A stretch of DNA of 64,000 nucleotides from Labyrinthula sp. Ha (taxonomy: Eukaryota > Sar > Bigyra > Labyrinthulida > Labyrinthulaceae): the NCBI GenBank assembly GCA_015227615.1, contig JAALGZ010000032.1, positions 360,816-424,815 of the forward strand. Reading direction: 5' to 3'. Made by a program: the position numbers and the translations under genes. A model generated the notes under the pieces. That model saw nothing but the letters and a program-made list of their open reading frames with translations. It was not told the DNA's origin and searched no databases. Positions 1-11,000 of this stretch are shown here, in pieces (the stretch's first letter is position 1; each line of letters starts with the position of its first letter).

Positions 1-1281
1 AGAGAGGGTTTCCCCAAATTCGATAGAACCTGATAAACCTTTAAACCCAAAATTGGGGGTTTTCATTGTTGCAACAAAATCAGTTTCATCCAAACAACTG
101 TCTACAAGACCTAAACCATAGGCAAAAACCGCATCAAATGCAAACAGGGATAAATCTCCAATATCTTCTACGCTCAAATCAGGGAAAACGGTTTGTTCAC
201 CTCCTATAAAAATAAAATCACTTGGATTATATCCAGAATACTGCTCTCCTCCAGGTAGTTTTGAAATCAACTCATCTGATACCTGAAAACTTTTTAATAC
301 AGTTTGAAAGTGTTTATATTCTTCCACAGTTTCGTCTTTTGAGGTAGCCAAAATCTGTACTGCCCCATTAATACCCTGAATAAATTGAGTATTATCAGCA
401 TCAGATTGAATATTAGAGCTACCACCAATAGAATCTCCGAATATCCATAGGTGTCCAAACTCTGCCCCTACTTTTTGTTTATATGCTTCCTCGATCAATT
501 CCTTTATTATATCTTGAAACACAATTGCAATTATAACATTCAACTTTAAATTTTTTAATGTGGTCACAGCTTCAGCAAGAGATCCTGGATTTGTATATGG
601 ATCAAAAGGAACTGAATGTATGTCAATTTCCAAAGATTTGCTCGATTTTTCAAGTCCATCTTTGAAATTTTTACCATAAGCATCATCAATATAAATCAAA
701 GAGAAAGCTTCCAAATTCAATAAACTCAGGAATTGAACCATAAGTGAAGTAGTTTCTAAATCTGATGGAATAGTTCTTATAAAAAATGGATGTTTACTTT
801 TGTCGTCCAAATCAACACTTGTAGCTGCATATGATATCATAGGAACATTTTGACTTGATGCTACAAAAGATAAAGGAACAGAAACACTTGATCTTTGAGG
901 TCCAATAATACCAAGTCTATTTGCATAAATTTGCTCCTTAAACTGCTCTTGAACTGTTACAAACTGTTTTAGTGCAAAACTTTGATCTCTTCCAGAATCA
1001 AATATGTTATAAGAAAAAGATATATTACAACCTAATTCTTCGGCTTGTAGAAATCTTTCTATTGCTTCTGGTAATACACTTTTATCCCTCTTGTTTATTT
1101 GATCTAGAGCTACAGATGATAAAGCAACTTGTAGAAAATCTGTTCTGGAAAGTCCATAACTTGTGGATATACTATTTCCATTATCAGTGAAAGAAAAAGG
1201 GAAAAATAAAGCAAGTTGATATGGATCACTGGCTTTGGTAGAGAGAAGCAGCAATAACGACAATAGCATTCTTCGATACAT
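1..1281 (-). CDS. Receptor-like protein with ANF/family 3 GPCR ligand-binding domain, partial
   Basis: The minus strand is open from an ATG at 1281 to the window edge, 427 codons without a stop; the 3' end lies outside. Residues 1 to about 18 (MYRRMLLSLLLLLSTKAS) look like a signal peptide, so the product is secreted or membrane-anchored. The rest fits the periplasmic-binding type I fold of ANF, GABA-B and metabotropic glutamate receptors: a stretch with IIGPQRSS, then VPMISYAATS, then FFIRTIPSD follows the family's classic order, and later parts (FGDSIGG, GYNPSDF) keep its spacing. Such domains bind small extracellular ligands. In known receptors a seven-helix or kinase domain follows; that part is not visible here. 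The gene is divergent from the serine-rich gene at 2057, with about 780 bp between the starts. The domain call is firm; the full architecture is unknown. Confidence 0.8.
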   Translation of the reverse strand, partial: MYRRMLLSLLLLLSTKASDPYQLALFFPFSFTDNGNSISTSYGLSRTDFLQVALSSVALDQINKRDKSVLPEAIERFLQAEELGCNISFSYNIFDSGRDQSFALKQFVTVQEQFKEQIYANRLGIIGPQRSSVSVPLSFVASSQNVPMISYAATSVDLDDKSKHPFFIRTIPSDLETTSLMVQFLSLLNLEAFSLIYIDDAYGKNFKDGLEKSSKSLEIDIHSVPFDPYTNPGSLAEAVTTLKNLKLNVIIAIVFQDIIKELIEEAYKQKVGAEFGHLWIFGDSIGGSSNIQSDADNTQFIQGINGAVQILATSKDETVEEYKHFQTVLKSFQVSDELISKLPGGEQYSGYNPSDFIFIGGEQTVFPDLSVEDIGDLSLFAFDAVFAYGLGLVDSCLDETDFVATMKTPNFGFKGLSGSIEFGETLS

Positions 1282-1761
1282 TTTTTTTTCGATAATAAAG
1301 CTCTCAAAAGTTCAACGGTTTCAAAACCAAAAAACAGAATAAATAAAAAGAAAAAGTTGAAAAATATTTAAACTATGAAAAGGCAAGTGTAATAAGTCAA
1401 GTAAAGAAGGTAGTCAGGTTTGAGCATCAAAAAATAGAAACTAGAGAAATAATGCAACAAAATAAACTAAAGTTCTGTTACCAGTAAAGGAAGTAAAAGT
1501 AATAAAATAAAGGAGCATCACATAAAACTCATAGTCACTATTAATTGTTTTTTATACATTTTCTTGGTGGGAAACTTTAAGTTCCTCTAACTCAGAAGTA
1601 CAATACTACAGGATTCACCCAATAGCGCTCAATAGGATTTAAAGCACGAGTCATTGGAAATTCATTCAAAACATTCATAATTTCCATGGGGGTGCATCAT
1701 TTTTTCTTTCCTCTTCGTCAAGATCTTTGTCCATGACCTTCCTCTTTGCTCTCTTTTAACC
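1282..1761. other. Intergenic, divergent promoter region
   Basis: This AT-rich stretch lies between two divergent genes. I see no ORF, RNA gene or repeat in it. It should hold the promoter of the receptor-like gene on the minus strand. Confidence 0.5.
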
Positions 1762-2056
1762 TTAGCTTCCTGCCTTTTTCTGACTCGGCAAGTCCATATT
1801 TTCTTCCTGGCAAGTTTAATTTCTTTATTTGAATTTTGGGATCAAACCAAATCTAAAAAAATATAAAAGAAAAAACGTAACTGACAAATAAATAAAAAAC
1901 GTTGCTCTCAACACACATTGTATAAAAACAAATAGATTTTTTTGTAAAACGAAAGAAAACAGATATATTTTAGTTTTCCGTCGTGTCTGTATAAAAAAAT
2001 AAAAAAGAAAAAATTTCTTAGGGTTTATAACTTAATTCAACTTTATAAGTCATAAA
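1762..2056 (+). promoter_or_regulatory. Conserved promoter and leader block, copy 1
   Basis: About 295 bp directly before the ATG at 2057 are closely similar to 6297-6598 and, inverted, to 13725-14026. All three begin near CTTGCC/GGCAAG-type words (CGGCAAGTCC, CTGGCAAGTT), pass through the shared words AACGTTGCTCTCAACACA and CGTGTCTGTATAAAA, and end in TTATAAGTCATAAA next to the ATG. The similarity continues into the first ~30 codons. Conservation of non-coding and coding parts together indicates a duplicated gene 5' end. The TATAAAA words could be core promoter elements, but that is inference. Confidence 0.55.
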
Positions 2057-2992
2057 ATGCAGATGTCCATGGGCAAGATGTTTGCTAAATGTTATGAAAA
2101 TTTACAGGAATGTTTTTCTCCTTCATGTTCATCTGATGAAGTACATGATTATTCTGAACCAGCTCCACAAGTTTGTCAAATGAACTCTTGTGGAATCTAT
2201 GGTAGTTTTTTTCCTAGATCACAAAGAAAAGAACAACCTTCTCTTTGGACTGCTGTTACTCATTATCCAGCATATTTCAGAATTATGTCTGAAGAAGAAC
2301 AAAAAAGATCTCATGAGGTTTCTTCTCAAGACTCACAACACTCGAATCCTTGTTCAGAACAAGAAACCTTCCCCAAAGAAGACTCTTCTTCAAAATCATA
2401 CAAATCTACTCCTCTTTCAATAGCAGATTCCCCTGCTAGTGACCAACATACTGTAAGTACAATCCAATTTAGTTCTGATTCTGAATCCAGCCATAAATCC
2501 ACAAAGTCCATCCAGTCTACTCTTTGTATAGAAAATAAAGTTGACACAAGTGAACACAGATCACTAGCCAAGGAAATGAATGATTTCTTAAACAAAGGGC
2601 AAACTTTTCTCGAAGAAAAGAAAGAGTTTTCACCAGTTCAACTTGACTCTCCTGTTCATGTTGAATTTATTTCATCACCAGTAAGTTTATTTGCACCATA
2701 TCCAGATATCCAAAGAAAAAAAAGAACTGTAAGGAACTCGAAATTTAAGTTGGAGCTGTTTAAGCAACACCAAAAAGCCGAGTTTGGATATACTTTTCTT
2801 CTTCCACCACTTGCAAATTCGCCATCTACAATTAAAAAACACGGTGCAGAAGTTTTGGCTTCATATTTTCAAAAGAAACAAACTCAGCAAAAAGTGTGCT
2901 CATCTTCTGTAACAAAAGAAGTGGATAACACTAAAGAAAAAGAACAAAAATCAACTCCTCCAGTTAAACTAAACATCCGTCGCTCAAATTAG
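2057..2992 (+). CDS. Serine-rich protein of unknown function, 311 aa, member of a small local family
   Basis: The ATG at 2057 opens a 311-codon frame ending in TAG. I do not recognise the protein. The first 30 residues carry three cysteines (C12, C19, C24) and are repeated almost exactly at the start of the 69-codon frames at 6599 and 13724. Residues ~75-160 are very rich in Ser, Gln, Glu and Lys and look disordered and phosphorylatable. A basic patch (RKKRTVRNSKFK) near residues 220-232 could bind nucleic acid or serve as a nuclear localisation signal. There is no signal peptide or membrane segment. The shared 5' block and N-terminus argue for a true expressed gene family rather than a chance frame. 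The N-terminus may be a short functional module, but its role is unknown. Confidence 0.6.
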   Translation: MQMSMGKMFAKCYENLQECFSPSCSSDEVHDYSEPAPQVCQMNSCGIYGSFFPRSQRKEQPSLWTAVTHYPAYFRIMSEEEQKRSHEVSSQDSQHSNPCSEQETFPKEDSSSKSYKSTPLSIADSPASDQHTVSTIQFSSDSESSHKSTKSIQSTLCIENKVDTSEHRSLAKEMNDFLNKGQTFLEEKKEFSPVQLDSPVHVEFISSPVSLFAPYPDIQRKKRTVRNSKFKLELFKQHQKAEFGYTFLLPPLANSPSTIKKHGAEVLASYFQKKQTQQKVCSSSVTKEVDNTKEKEQKSTPPVKLNIRRSN

Positions 2993-3199
2993 AGACGAGA
3001 TCTGTGATTCGAAAAAAGAGCCTCATCATGAAACTTGGTGTCATCATCTTCATATTCCTTTCTTCGTTTTTTACATTCTATTTTTCACTTTTTCTCCATA
3101 TCTTCCTTTATATCTTTTTTCTTTCTTTCTTGTTCTTCTCTTTTCTCTCATTGTATCATACATTAATAAAGTAAATTCTCTTCTTATTCTTCTTCTGCA

Positions 3200-3770
3200 T
3201 CTCTGAAACATAAAAAGACCATTTTTAAAACAAAATCAAAAAGATTCCTCATAAGTCTTGAATATTTGGTCTTTATAAATAAACTTCATAATAAAATTGT
3301 TTCTAAACTTCATGCTCAGCAAAAACTTCATTGTCATTTGTCATTAAGACATTCGACAAACTTCTTTAAGTAGATCTCAGCAGCTAAAAGTACTTGGATA
3401 CTTATTTTAACTTTAGAAAACTAAAATTCACTTTGTTTTTTAATAATATAATATAGATGAAGTCAAAGTATGCTCAAGACTTGGTGAAAAGCCACCATCT
3501 GAATATCTATTGCTTCTTCTTGCTAGAACCAGTTATCCTTATTTGACTTCCTACAGAGTAAAATGTTTATATTAAGTAAAAGTGAATGTCTCAACGGTGT
3601 GAAAAGACCACTTGGAATACTTCTTAATGAAGAAGAAATATATTGAATTTTGCAGATTTTTTCTCAAAAACGGCTTTGTTTTTTAATGGTAATGCAATAT
3701 TGAGGTTTTGTATGACTGTTTGTTCGATAGTTTAGTTCTACGAAAAGAAAAACAAAAAAAGCACCAATGA
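3200..3770 (+). pseudogene. Decayed coding-like block of unknown family, copy 1
   Basis: Downstream of the 311-codon gene, short stretches in shifting frames read like protein (for example GEKPPSEYLLLLLARTSY near 3480-3550, and FFNGNA near 3690). Counterparts lie in the same order at 7260-7990, where SPEYLSVNLALDAL and LLFPGGNATSG are seen. The block is broken many times and its family is not recognised. The matching order after copies of the same promoter suggests that the whole gene pair was duplicated. Confidence 0.3.
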
Positions 3771-5208
3771 AATATTTTGAACTACACTTTTAAAATATCA
3801 CTTATAGGTTATTAAAAAATAATTTTATCCTCTGAAGTTATGGAATATGTTGTAACTAGAGGAAAGAACTCTGTGTAAAACACCCAACAAATTGAATCAG
3901 TATAACTTTAATGGCTTCACATGAAAGATACTGAAAGATTAGTAGTAGTGCAAAATACATATAAGTTAAATTTAAATCTTATTTTTTTTTTGCTTTTTAA
4001 TTTAACCCGCTTAATATTTATGCTCATTAATTTGTCTACATCACAGCAAAACGAAGGGAAAAGAGAACTAAAGATTAGCTTCGGGAGCCCTTATTTTTTG
4101 TGAAAAACAGAAATTTTTTATCGAATTTCTATTTTCTCTTTGTAAAAATTTTAAGTTATTTAGTACAGAATTAATCTTTTCACTTGGGTTTTTCATATAA
4201 CAAAAAAATATTTCCTAAGAAACCCGAGCAACGATATGATAGTTTCTTTGATTTGAGTTTGGTAATTTTTAGGGAATTAGATAACTATTAAGCTATTTTT
4301 TAAGCCTTTACTTGGATTGATCACTAAGTTACAGTTTTTTTGGCAACAGATGTGGCATGAATTTTTCTATCATACAAGCTAAGATCACAACGCTCTTGTC
4401 ATTTTGAAAAAGTGCAATTGATCCAAAGATAAATAGTACTTGTTGATAAAACATGTAAGCTAAAACCTACGTATTTGCACCTATAAAAGATACAGTACCA
4501 TATTCTTGTGCAATAAAATTCAAATGTGTGTTGCTTTAATTGCTCATATCAACCCTTAATCTAAGAAGGAGGATACAAACATGCAATAAAATCAACGAGA
4601 ATATTTAATTCAATCGTTTTCGGCAAATTTAAGGATTTCTTTTACAATTCTTGTACATAGATAGCCACAGTTTAAAGGAGACAATGCTTCAGCACTTTAA
4701 TATGCACAGCTTGCTGTTCTATGATATCTTTTTTCTTTTTCATGGTTAGGTTGATTCAAGGAAGTACACCTTGGACTCTTAGAGAATGAAAGACAACAGA
4801 AATATTGAAAAAGTCAGAAATTTTGAAAGAAATCATTGAGTATCTAACAATAAATTAAACACTTCTTCGATTCAGGGTTCAGTTAAGAAGTACTAGATTT
4901 GTACTTAGAGCTTAGGTTCGTGAATGATCGACAAGAATTTCCACAAGATAAAGTTTGTTACATAGAAGCTTGTCTTTGTTATTTTTCTCGGCATATTAGT
5001 TGTAGATGAAACCAAGAGTACAATAATAATAGCTGATAAAGTGCTTGTTCTTAAACTTGATATACCGCACTCACTTTTCACGGTATTGATGCCACGTGCT
5101 CTCTAGAGATAGAAATACGAAACCAAGATCCTAAAGTGTGGTCTAAGTTTCTTTCTCTGAGTTTAGATATTCCTTTTCTTATCAATAATTACTGATTGCA
5201 AATGTTGT
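3590..5208 (+). repeat. Palindrome, left outer arm (diverged)
   Basis: This stretch is similar in inverse orientation to 15115-16735, base for base around the same centre (about 10162). Clear matches include 3610-3760 against 16600-16730, 4190-4240 against 16080-16100, and 5000-5208 against 15115-15330. Substitutions and small indels are frequent, unlike the nearly identical inner arm that starts at 5209. Nothing else is seen in 4100-5208: no credible ORF and no RNA gene. Confidence 0.65.
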
Positions 5209-6296
5209 TCCTCATTCTATGCCTACATTTGACATCATTATTTGTACAATATAGTTTGTAATGACCTGATTTGAACTGAATTTTTAAAATTATACATTTA
5301 TTTTAGAATTAAAAGTTCTAATGATAATGCTCTAGTATAGTGTCTGCAAAGATATTATCAAACAAGTTCTTCCTATTCTGAGTTAAAAAATTTTTTGAGA
5401 TTGCTCTTTTTTTTAATGTAGAACCTTCAGGTATTAACAGACTGCTACAGTTATTCCACGGTCTAATCATAGAGAGGTGTATTATGAAAAACTGACATGA
5501 ACTATTATTATTGGGTAGAGTCTTCTTTCATGATGAAAGAATCAATTGAGATTCTCAGAAAGGTTTTTTTCAGTGAATAAAATTAACTAAAGCATAATGA
5601 TCTTTCAAATCCGTCAGAAAAATCTCAAAGAGAAGTTGTTAAAAAAAGGTTTGGAATGAAGCTATAGTTATAGGAGCATTTTCTATTGTCTCTAATACTT
5701 TCTTATTATAGCTTGGTAGATGATCATCAAAATCTTCTTACCAATACCCACTTATTTTATGAGATACCGGCATGTATAATCTAGGACACAAGAGTTCTTA
5801 GAAGATAGAATAAAAGCAAGATATGTTGTTCAAGGGCCTCTAAGCTCGCAGTTTAATCCCTTAAGAACAAGAGTTCCTCGCGATTATAATGCTAGATTGA
5901 TACTTGAAAGAGTTTCTATACTTTCATTTAACTTTCCAGGTTTTCCTCTGCTTAGAGTTTGTGCAAAAGATTATACAATATTTATACCTTGTGACAATAT
6001 TTTGTTGTTCTGTTATAAACATTATTACACACCATATGTGTACTTAGATGTAATGTAGTCGTTGTCGTCTAAAACAAAATTAATCCGTTAAACACTGCTA
6101 TACTTAACTGTTAATAACCTAATTTTAAAAAGTATAAAGACTAGTAGTCTAGACACTTGAAAACGTCTTTCTAATTCCTAAATTTATGTTATACGTGAAT
6201 AAAATTCTATCTTAGAGTATGCTCTGGTACCTCTTTTTATACCTTGTCGACAAAACAGAATACTTCTTTCCCCCTTAGTTTTTGTCTGTTCTTGCC

Positions 6297-6598
6297 ACCC
6301 AAAATTTCTTGCCTTTTTCTGCCTCGGCAAGTCCATATTTTTCCCCTGGCAAGTTAAATTTATTTATTTAAATTTTGTGATCAAACCAAATCTAAAAAAG
6401 TATAAAAGAAAAAAGCGTAACAGACAAATAAATAAAAAACGTTGCTCTCAACACATATTGAATAAAATCAAATAGATATTTTTTTGTAAAACAAAAGAAA
6501 ACAGGCATATTTTAGTTTTCTGTCGTGTCTGTATAAAAAAAGAAAAAAGAAAAAATTTCTTAGGGTTTATAACTTAATTCAACTTTATAAGTCATAAA
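6297..6598 (+). promoter_or_regulatory. Conserved promoter and leader block, copy 2
   Basis: This is the second copy of the block described at 1762, with the same run of words into the ATG at 6599. Differences from copy 1 are scattered single bases and short A/T length changes. Confidence 0.5.
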
Positions 6599-6808
6599 AT
6601 GCAAATGTTCATGAGCAAGATGTTTGCTAAATGTTATGAAAATTTACAGGAATGTTTTTCTCCTTCATGTTCATCTGATGAGGTTCATGGATTCACCCAA
6701 TTAGCACCAAAAGTATTTTCTACGGATTATATTCCAATTTTTGCTTCTGAGGACACTTCTCTAATAGAGGAAATTCACAGTTATGAAAATGACACTTCTG
6801 AGACATAA
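6599..6808 (+). CDS. Short paralogue of the serine-rich gene, 69 aa, probably truncated
   Basis: The first ~30 codons match the 311-residue protein at 2057 with few changes, including the three cysteines. After that the similarity fades to a weak APKV/APQV match and the frame stops at codon 70. Further serine- and lysine-rich, coding-like pieces follow in other frames to about 7100, so this is most likely the head of a decayed longer gene. An expressed small protein cannot be excluded, because the promoter block and the frame are kept identically in both palindrome arms. That identity may only reflect recent conversion between the arms. Confidence 0.4.
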   Translation: MQMFMSKMFAKCYENLQECFSPSCSSDEVHGFTQLAPKVFSTDYIPIFASEDTSLIEEIHSYENDTSET

Positions 6809-7259
6809 AATAATACTGTTTAAACAGATCACTTGCTTGATTTAAACTCTGTAGAAAAATAAAAACAAACAATCTGCCCAATTTTAGAGCTTTCGTTGGA
6901 TATAATAAACTTGAAGAAGTCTCAGAAATCAACTCTGAAGATTTAGAAATCTTAAAAAAAATGTATTTCATATCAATTTCAACTTTCACAGAATATTCCT
7001 TTAAATAACTATAAAGGATTCAAAATATCTTCATTGTATGATACAAGAAATTCCAAAACTTTCATTCTGCATACATGAAAATGTAAATCGACATTTGCAA
7101 AATAGAAATCAAAATCAATCAACGTTAGAACGTTTTAATTTTATTTTTTTCTATATCTTCTTCTCCATTGTAATTTAAAAATTAAACTTTCTTTCTCTTC
7201 ACATTTTTATCTCGAATTTAAATAAATGAAATCTTTTTTCATTATGGAAAATAACATTT

Positions 7260-7990
7260 ATTAACACAGGTATATCATAGCAAAACTTTAAGAAGAAACC
7301 TTTCCATAAAACTATATCTAAGCTTTATGAAATTTGGTTGAAGAGACAAACTACTTCTTATGACATTTAATTTTCTCTTGCAAATGATTTCTTATATCTA
7401 CTAATCAACAGTCTTGCCCACAGAAATAATATTAAATGGGTACGTGATCAAAAAATATCACCAGAATATCTTTCAGTTAATTTAGCTCTCGATGCATTAT
7501 GATATTCATAACTAGATATAAGTTTTATCGTTGACTTAATTGAGTGTTTATTTTCATCTTTTTAAGTTTTGAAGTCGAACTTTCACCGTGATCACCTTTA
7601 GCATCAGCGTCATTTTATTAATAAATGTTTAAGGATAAGATCTCTATTTCAAAATATATAGCTTCCCTAGAATTTTTTATTGTCCTTGTGTAGTTATTGA
7701 AGGAAAACAAAATTTTACTTGAATCTGAATGTCTTAAGATGATCTATGCTGATATCAGTGAGTTTCCATTTATTTATTAAGACCAGAGATAGAATATATA
7801 CGAGAGCTGCGAAGGGAAAATCTAAATCGGTATTTACAAAGGCGATAAAATGGTCTATATCGACGAAATTATCGATTGAGTTATTCAAGCTTTATTGCGA
7901 AAAGGGTTGTTGTTTCCCGGTGGTAATGCAACATCTGGAATTAGTTATACTTTGCCGGTGTTGCGTTTTGGGCGGAGAGAGAAAATAAAC
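7260..7990 (+). pseudogene. Decayed coding-like block of unknown family, copy 2
   Basis: Several stretches in different frames have protein-like composition and low synonymous-looking bias: around 7400-7500 (HRNNIKWVRDQK, then SPEYLSVNLALDAL), around 7690-7770 (KENKILLESECLKMIYADIS) and around 7840-7980 (DKMVYIDEI, then GLLFPGGNATSG). They share order with 3200-3770. The 80-codon frame at 7746-7988 is only one of the frames passing through this fossil and is probably not itself a gene. The family is not recognised, so I give no function. Confidence 0.35.
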
Positions 7991-8018
7991 ATAAAACTCT
8001 CTTTAAGTAGAGATTCAG

Positions 8019-11000
8019 GATTGAAAAGTAAACTCTATTGAATATATGTGCTTATTTTAATTTGAAAAAAAGAAGATAAACAACAATCAGTCGTACAGGA
8101 TGTTAGAAACAAAATAATTCATATTAAAAAAGGGTATAAACAATCAAGACCTAGAAAAATTACAAAACCTTAAATGTTTTGGCCTAGTATTCAATTTTAC
8201 ATTGAAAGTTTTCTTTTAATTGTTGAGACGAAGTAACTTCAAGTTACTAAATATACCTTCAAGAGAAGTGTATTTAACATCCAAAATCTTTCTATTTAAG
8301 GGTTCGGAACACCTTCCACGACATGTCCAAATAGTTCAGTAAGTCTTTAAAAGCTGAGTAATATTGCATAGAAGTATAATATTCGGAATTAATATGCTGA
8401 AATCTCCTCAATTTTAAAACATACTGCGTTAAGGAGCTGAGAAACTTAAAGAAAAAAAATAATCGATGCATATAGCTAGAGATGTGTCGTTAAATGCTTT
8501 CACCTTAGTGAAGAATCTTCACCTTAAACTAAAATATTAATTGTGGGAAAGAAATAATCTCAGGGTAAGAAAGTTCTAGTATTTCAGGTAACGAAAGTAA
8601 AAAGTATGAGCTTTAGATTAGGCGCTGATACGACAATCCCCAACAATTAGTATTAAGAGCTCATTTCCAGGTATTTACATTATTGGAGCAACAAAAGGAA
8701 GCAGAAATTCGCAAAAAAAAGAAGTTTGTGCAAACATACTATCACGATACACATCAGCAAAGAGAAATATAATGGCTAATGTTATCCTCAAATGCTATAA
8801 AAGGGCTGTTTTCAACATGCTTGGAAATGTGTGAAAATTTTCCTGTGTCATGTTAACTATTAACGTTTTGACTAACAAGAAGATATTTCACTCTCGCATG
8901 ACACTAAAAAACAAAATTAACAAAACTACTCTAAAACTGTGTAATTTATATACAGGAAAAAAAGAAAATAAGCCCTTCGAAATAAAATTGAGAGCCTAAG
9001 CTAACACTGCCAGGTACAAACGTATTATACTATTAGACTAATTTTAAACTAATGATAATAATTTAAATTTTTTGATTATACACACAGGATATAAATTTCA
9101 TATTGTCGCAAGCTTCATATAGTTCTCCGATTTCTGATTTGTGTTAATAACTGTTGGAACCTTAGACAGAGATAAAGATGCATATAGTATATAATATGGT
9201 TATTTTCTATCCAATTTAAAAAATTGCAAGCTAAGGTGACTAGAAAGGTTGCATTAAGCCCTGAAGTTAGATAGAATATATCATTGATAAGATGTCTAAG
9301 TGTAAGCTAAGCTTTAAAATGGGCTATACTAACTTAAAACTTAAGTTTTGATGTGATTGTAAAGTATACTGCAGCTGCGATGAATAGCTCAACCTGTTAT
9401 ATTTATTGAAAGAATATTGCATAAGTTGTAACTAAAAGTAGGTTAAAACCTAAAACAGCTAATATCATATGTAGTAACTATATTACGATTTCTAAATCAA
9501 ATATAAAATGTTTAGGAAAAGAAAAAAACATAAATCACATTCAACAGGCACTGAAATATTAAGTAGATTTTGATAAAATATTTACACAGCTGTTGTTTAT
9601 GGTTCCTCATATCACATAAAGTAAACAGTTCCTACCTTTTTAGGTAAAAGTGTAGTTAAATCTCAACCAATAGCGGGGAACTGTATTAAGATACCCTTGA
9701 ACATATAATACCAATAATTACTAAACCTATTGTCTATGCATTGATTTCAACCGACATTTCTTAAGTTGTATGCATGATATCTCAGTAGAAAATAAGAGTG
9801 AAATGTGGTCTATTCCTGTGATGAGATTTAGGCAGATTCCGAAAAGAAAGAAGGAGATCCATTTTATTTTTCGCATCAATGAAGGAATTGAATCTATCAA
9901 GAAATTTCAAAAATATTTTGAAGACGAAGGGATTTCTTAACATGTTACTATAGTAGAAAACATAATTGCAATGGTATGATAAGAATGAGCAAAACACTAT
10001 CTTTAGCTGCAAAATTGCCATGGCTTGTGGTGAAGCGCAATGTATTCCATTTTAAATATATGTCAACCTACCATTTGGGGCAAGTATATACATACCCTAA
10101 TAGCATTAATTTGAGAATAGCAAAAACAAAAACTCTGATGCAGTTATTAACAAGCATTAATGGGCACATAATGATACCCCTAATATTTATCATGAATTAT
10201 TTTGCTAAATTATATTTGATAAATAGGTATAGTTCAATTAGAAGATTTTATTCTAATAAATTATCGCTGAAAAAAACCTTTATACATAATCACACTACTA
10301 TTGGTAATACTTCTCGATAAACCACGACTAAGAAAATTAAATAATAGAAATATAATATTGAAAAGGGGCTGAGAATGAATAAATGAATGAACAAAATAAT
10401 TTCTCAATTCGAAATGCAACCGAGAAATATATAGAGAGAGATAGACGGTACCAATCGTACCAACCAGAAATGGAAAGCCATGAGAAACTTAGAAGCACGG
10501 AGAATCTTCTACAGTATTTTAAAAGTTGATTCTACCATCCTCCTGTATAGAGATATTTGGAAATTCCTGCAACAACAGAACTAGATATCTAGAAGTAAAG
10601 ATAATAGCTCTTGCAGACGAACATGGAGTAAACTAATTATAAACTCAAAGGAAACAAAATATTGCACATATCTCAATTTTCATCAACAAATTCTGGTTTC
10701 AAATATATATATATATATATATATATACATCAAATTGGAAATTCTTTAATAAAATGTAGACAGTAAATGAAGCTTCAAGAATAATTAAAGATATAACCAA
10801 ACGTCTCTGCAACCAAGTAATCGTCATAATGCCAACATTGTTATACCATGTATTTGTAGCGGGTCAAAGTATATTCGAATTAAATATAACAAAAGTTTTA
10901 AATTTATATTATTTTTTTGGGTTAGCAATAGAATTTCGCGCAGTTTTCTTTAGATATATGTATTTTTAAATACATTGAAAAAATCCTAGAATAACCTACC

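Larger units (their letters stand above)
5209..8018 (+). repeat. Palindrome, left inner arm (2810 bp, almost identical)
   Basis: This segment matches the reverse complement of 12305-15114, an arm of equal length, at roughly 99 percent by eye. The translated frames at 6599-6808 and 13515-13724 are identical, and the 80-codon frames at 7746-7988 and 12335-12577 differ at two residues. Both arms end abruptly next to the word AGATTCAG or its complement. The arm holds a copy of the serine-rich gene's 5' end and a decayed coding-like block. Confidence 0.85.

Noticed and set aside
7746-7988. 80-codon frame kept in both palindrome arms (also 12335-12577)
   Set aside because: Conserved through arm identity. 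A neighbouring frame looks more protein-like, so it is treated as part of a decayed block.
9976-10320. 114-codon frame in the palindrome spacer
   Set aside because: No domain, AT-driven composition and no relation to neighbouring repeats; most likely chance.
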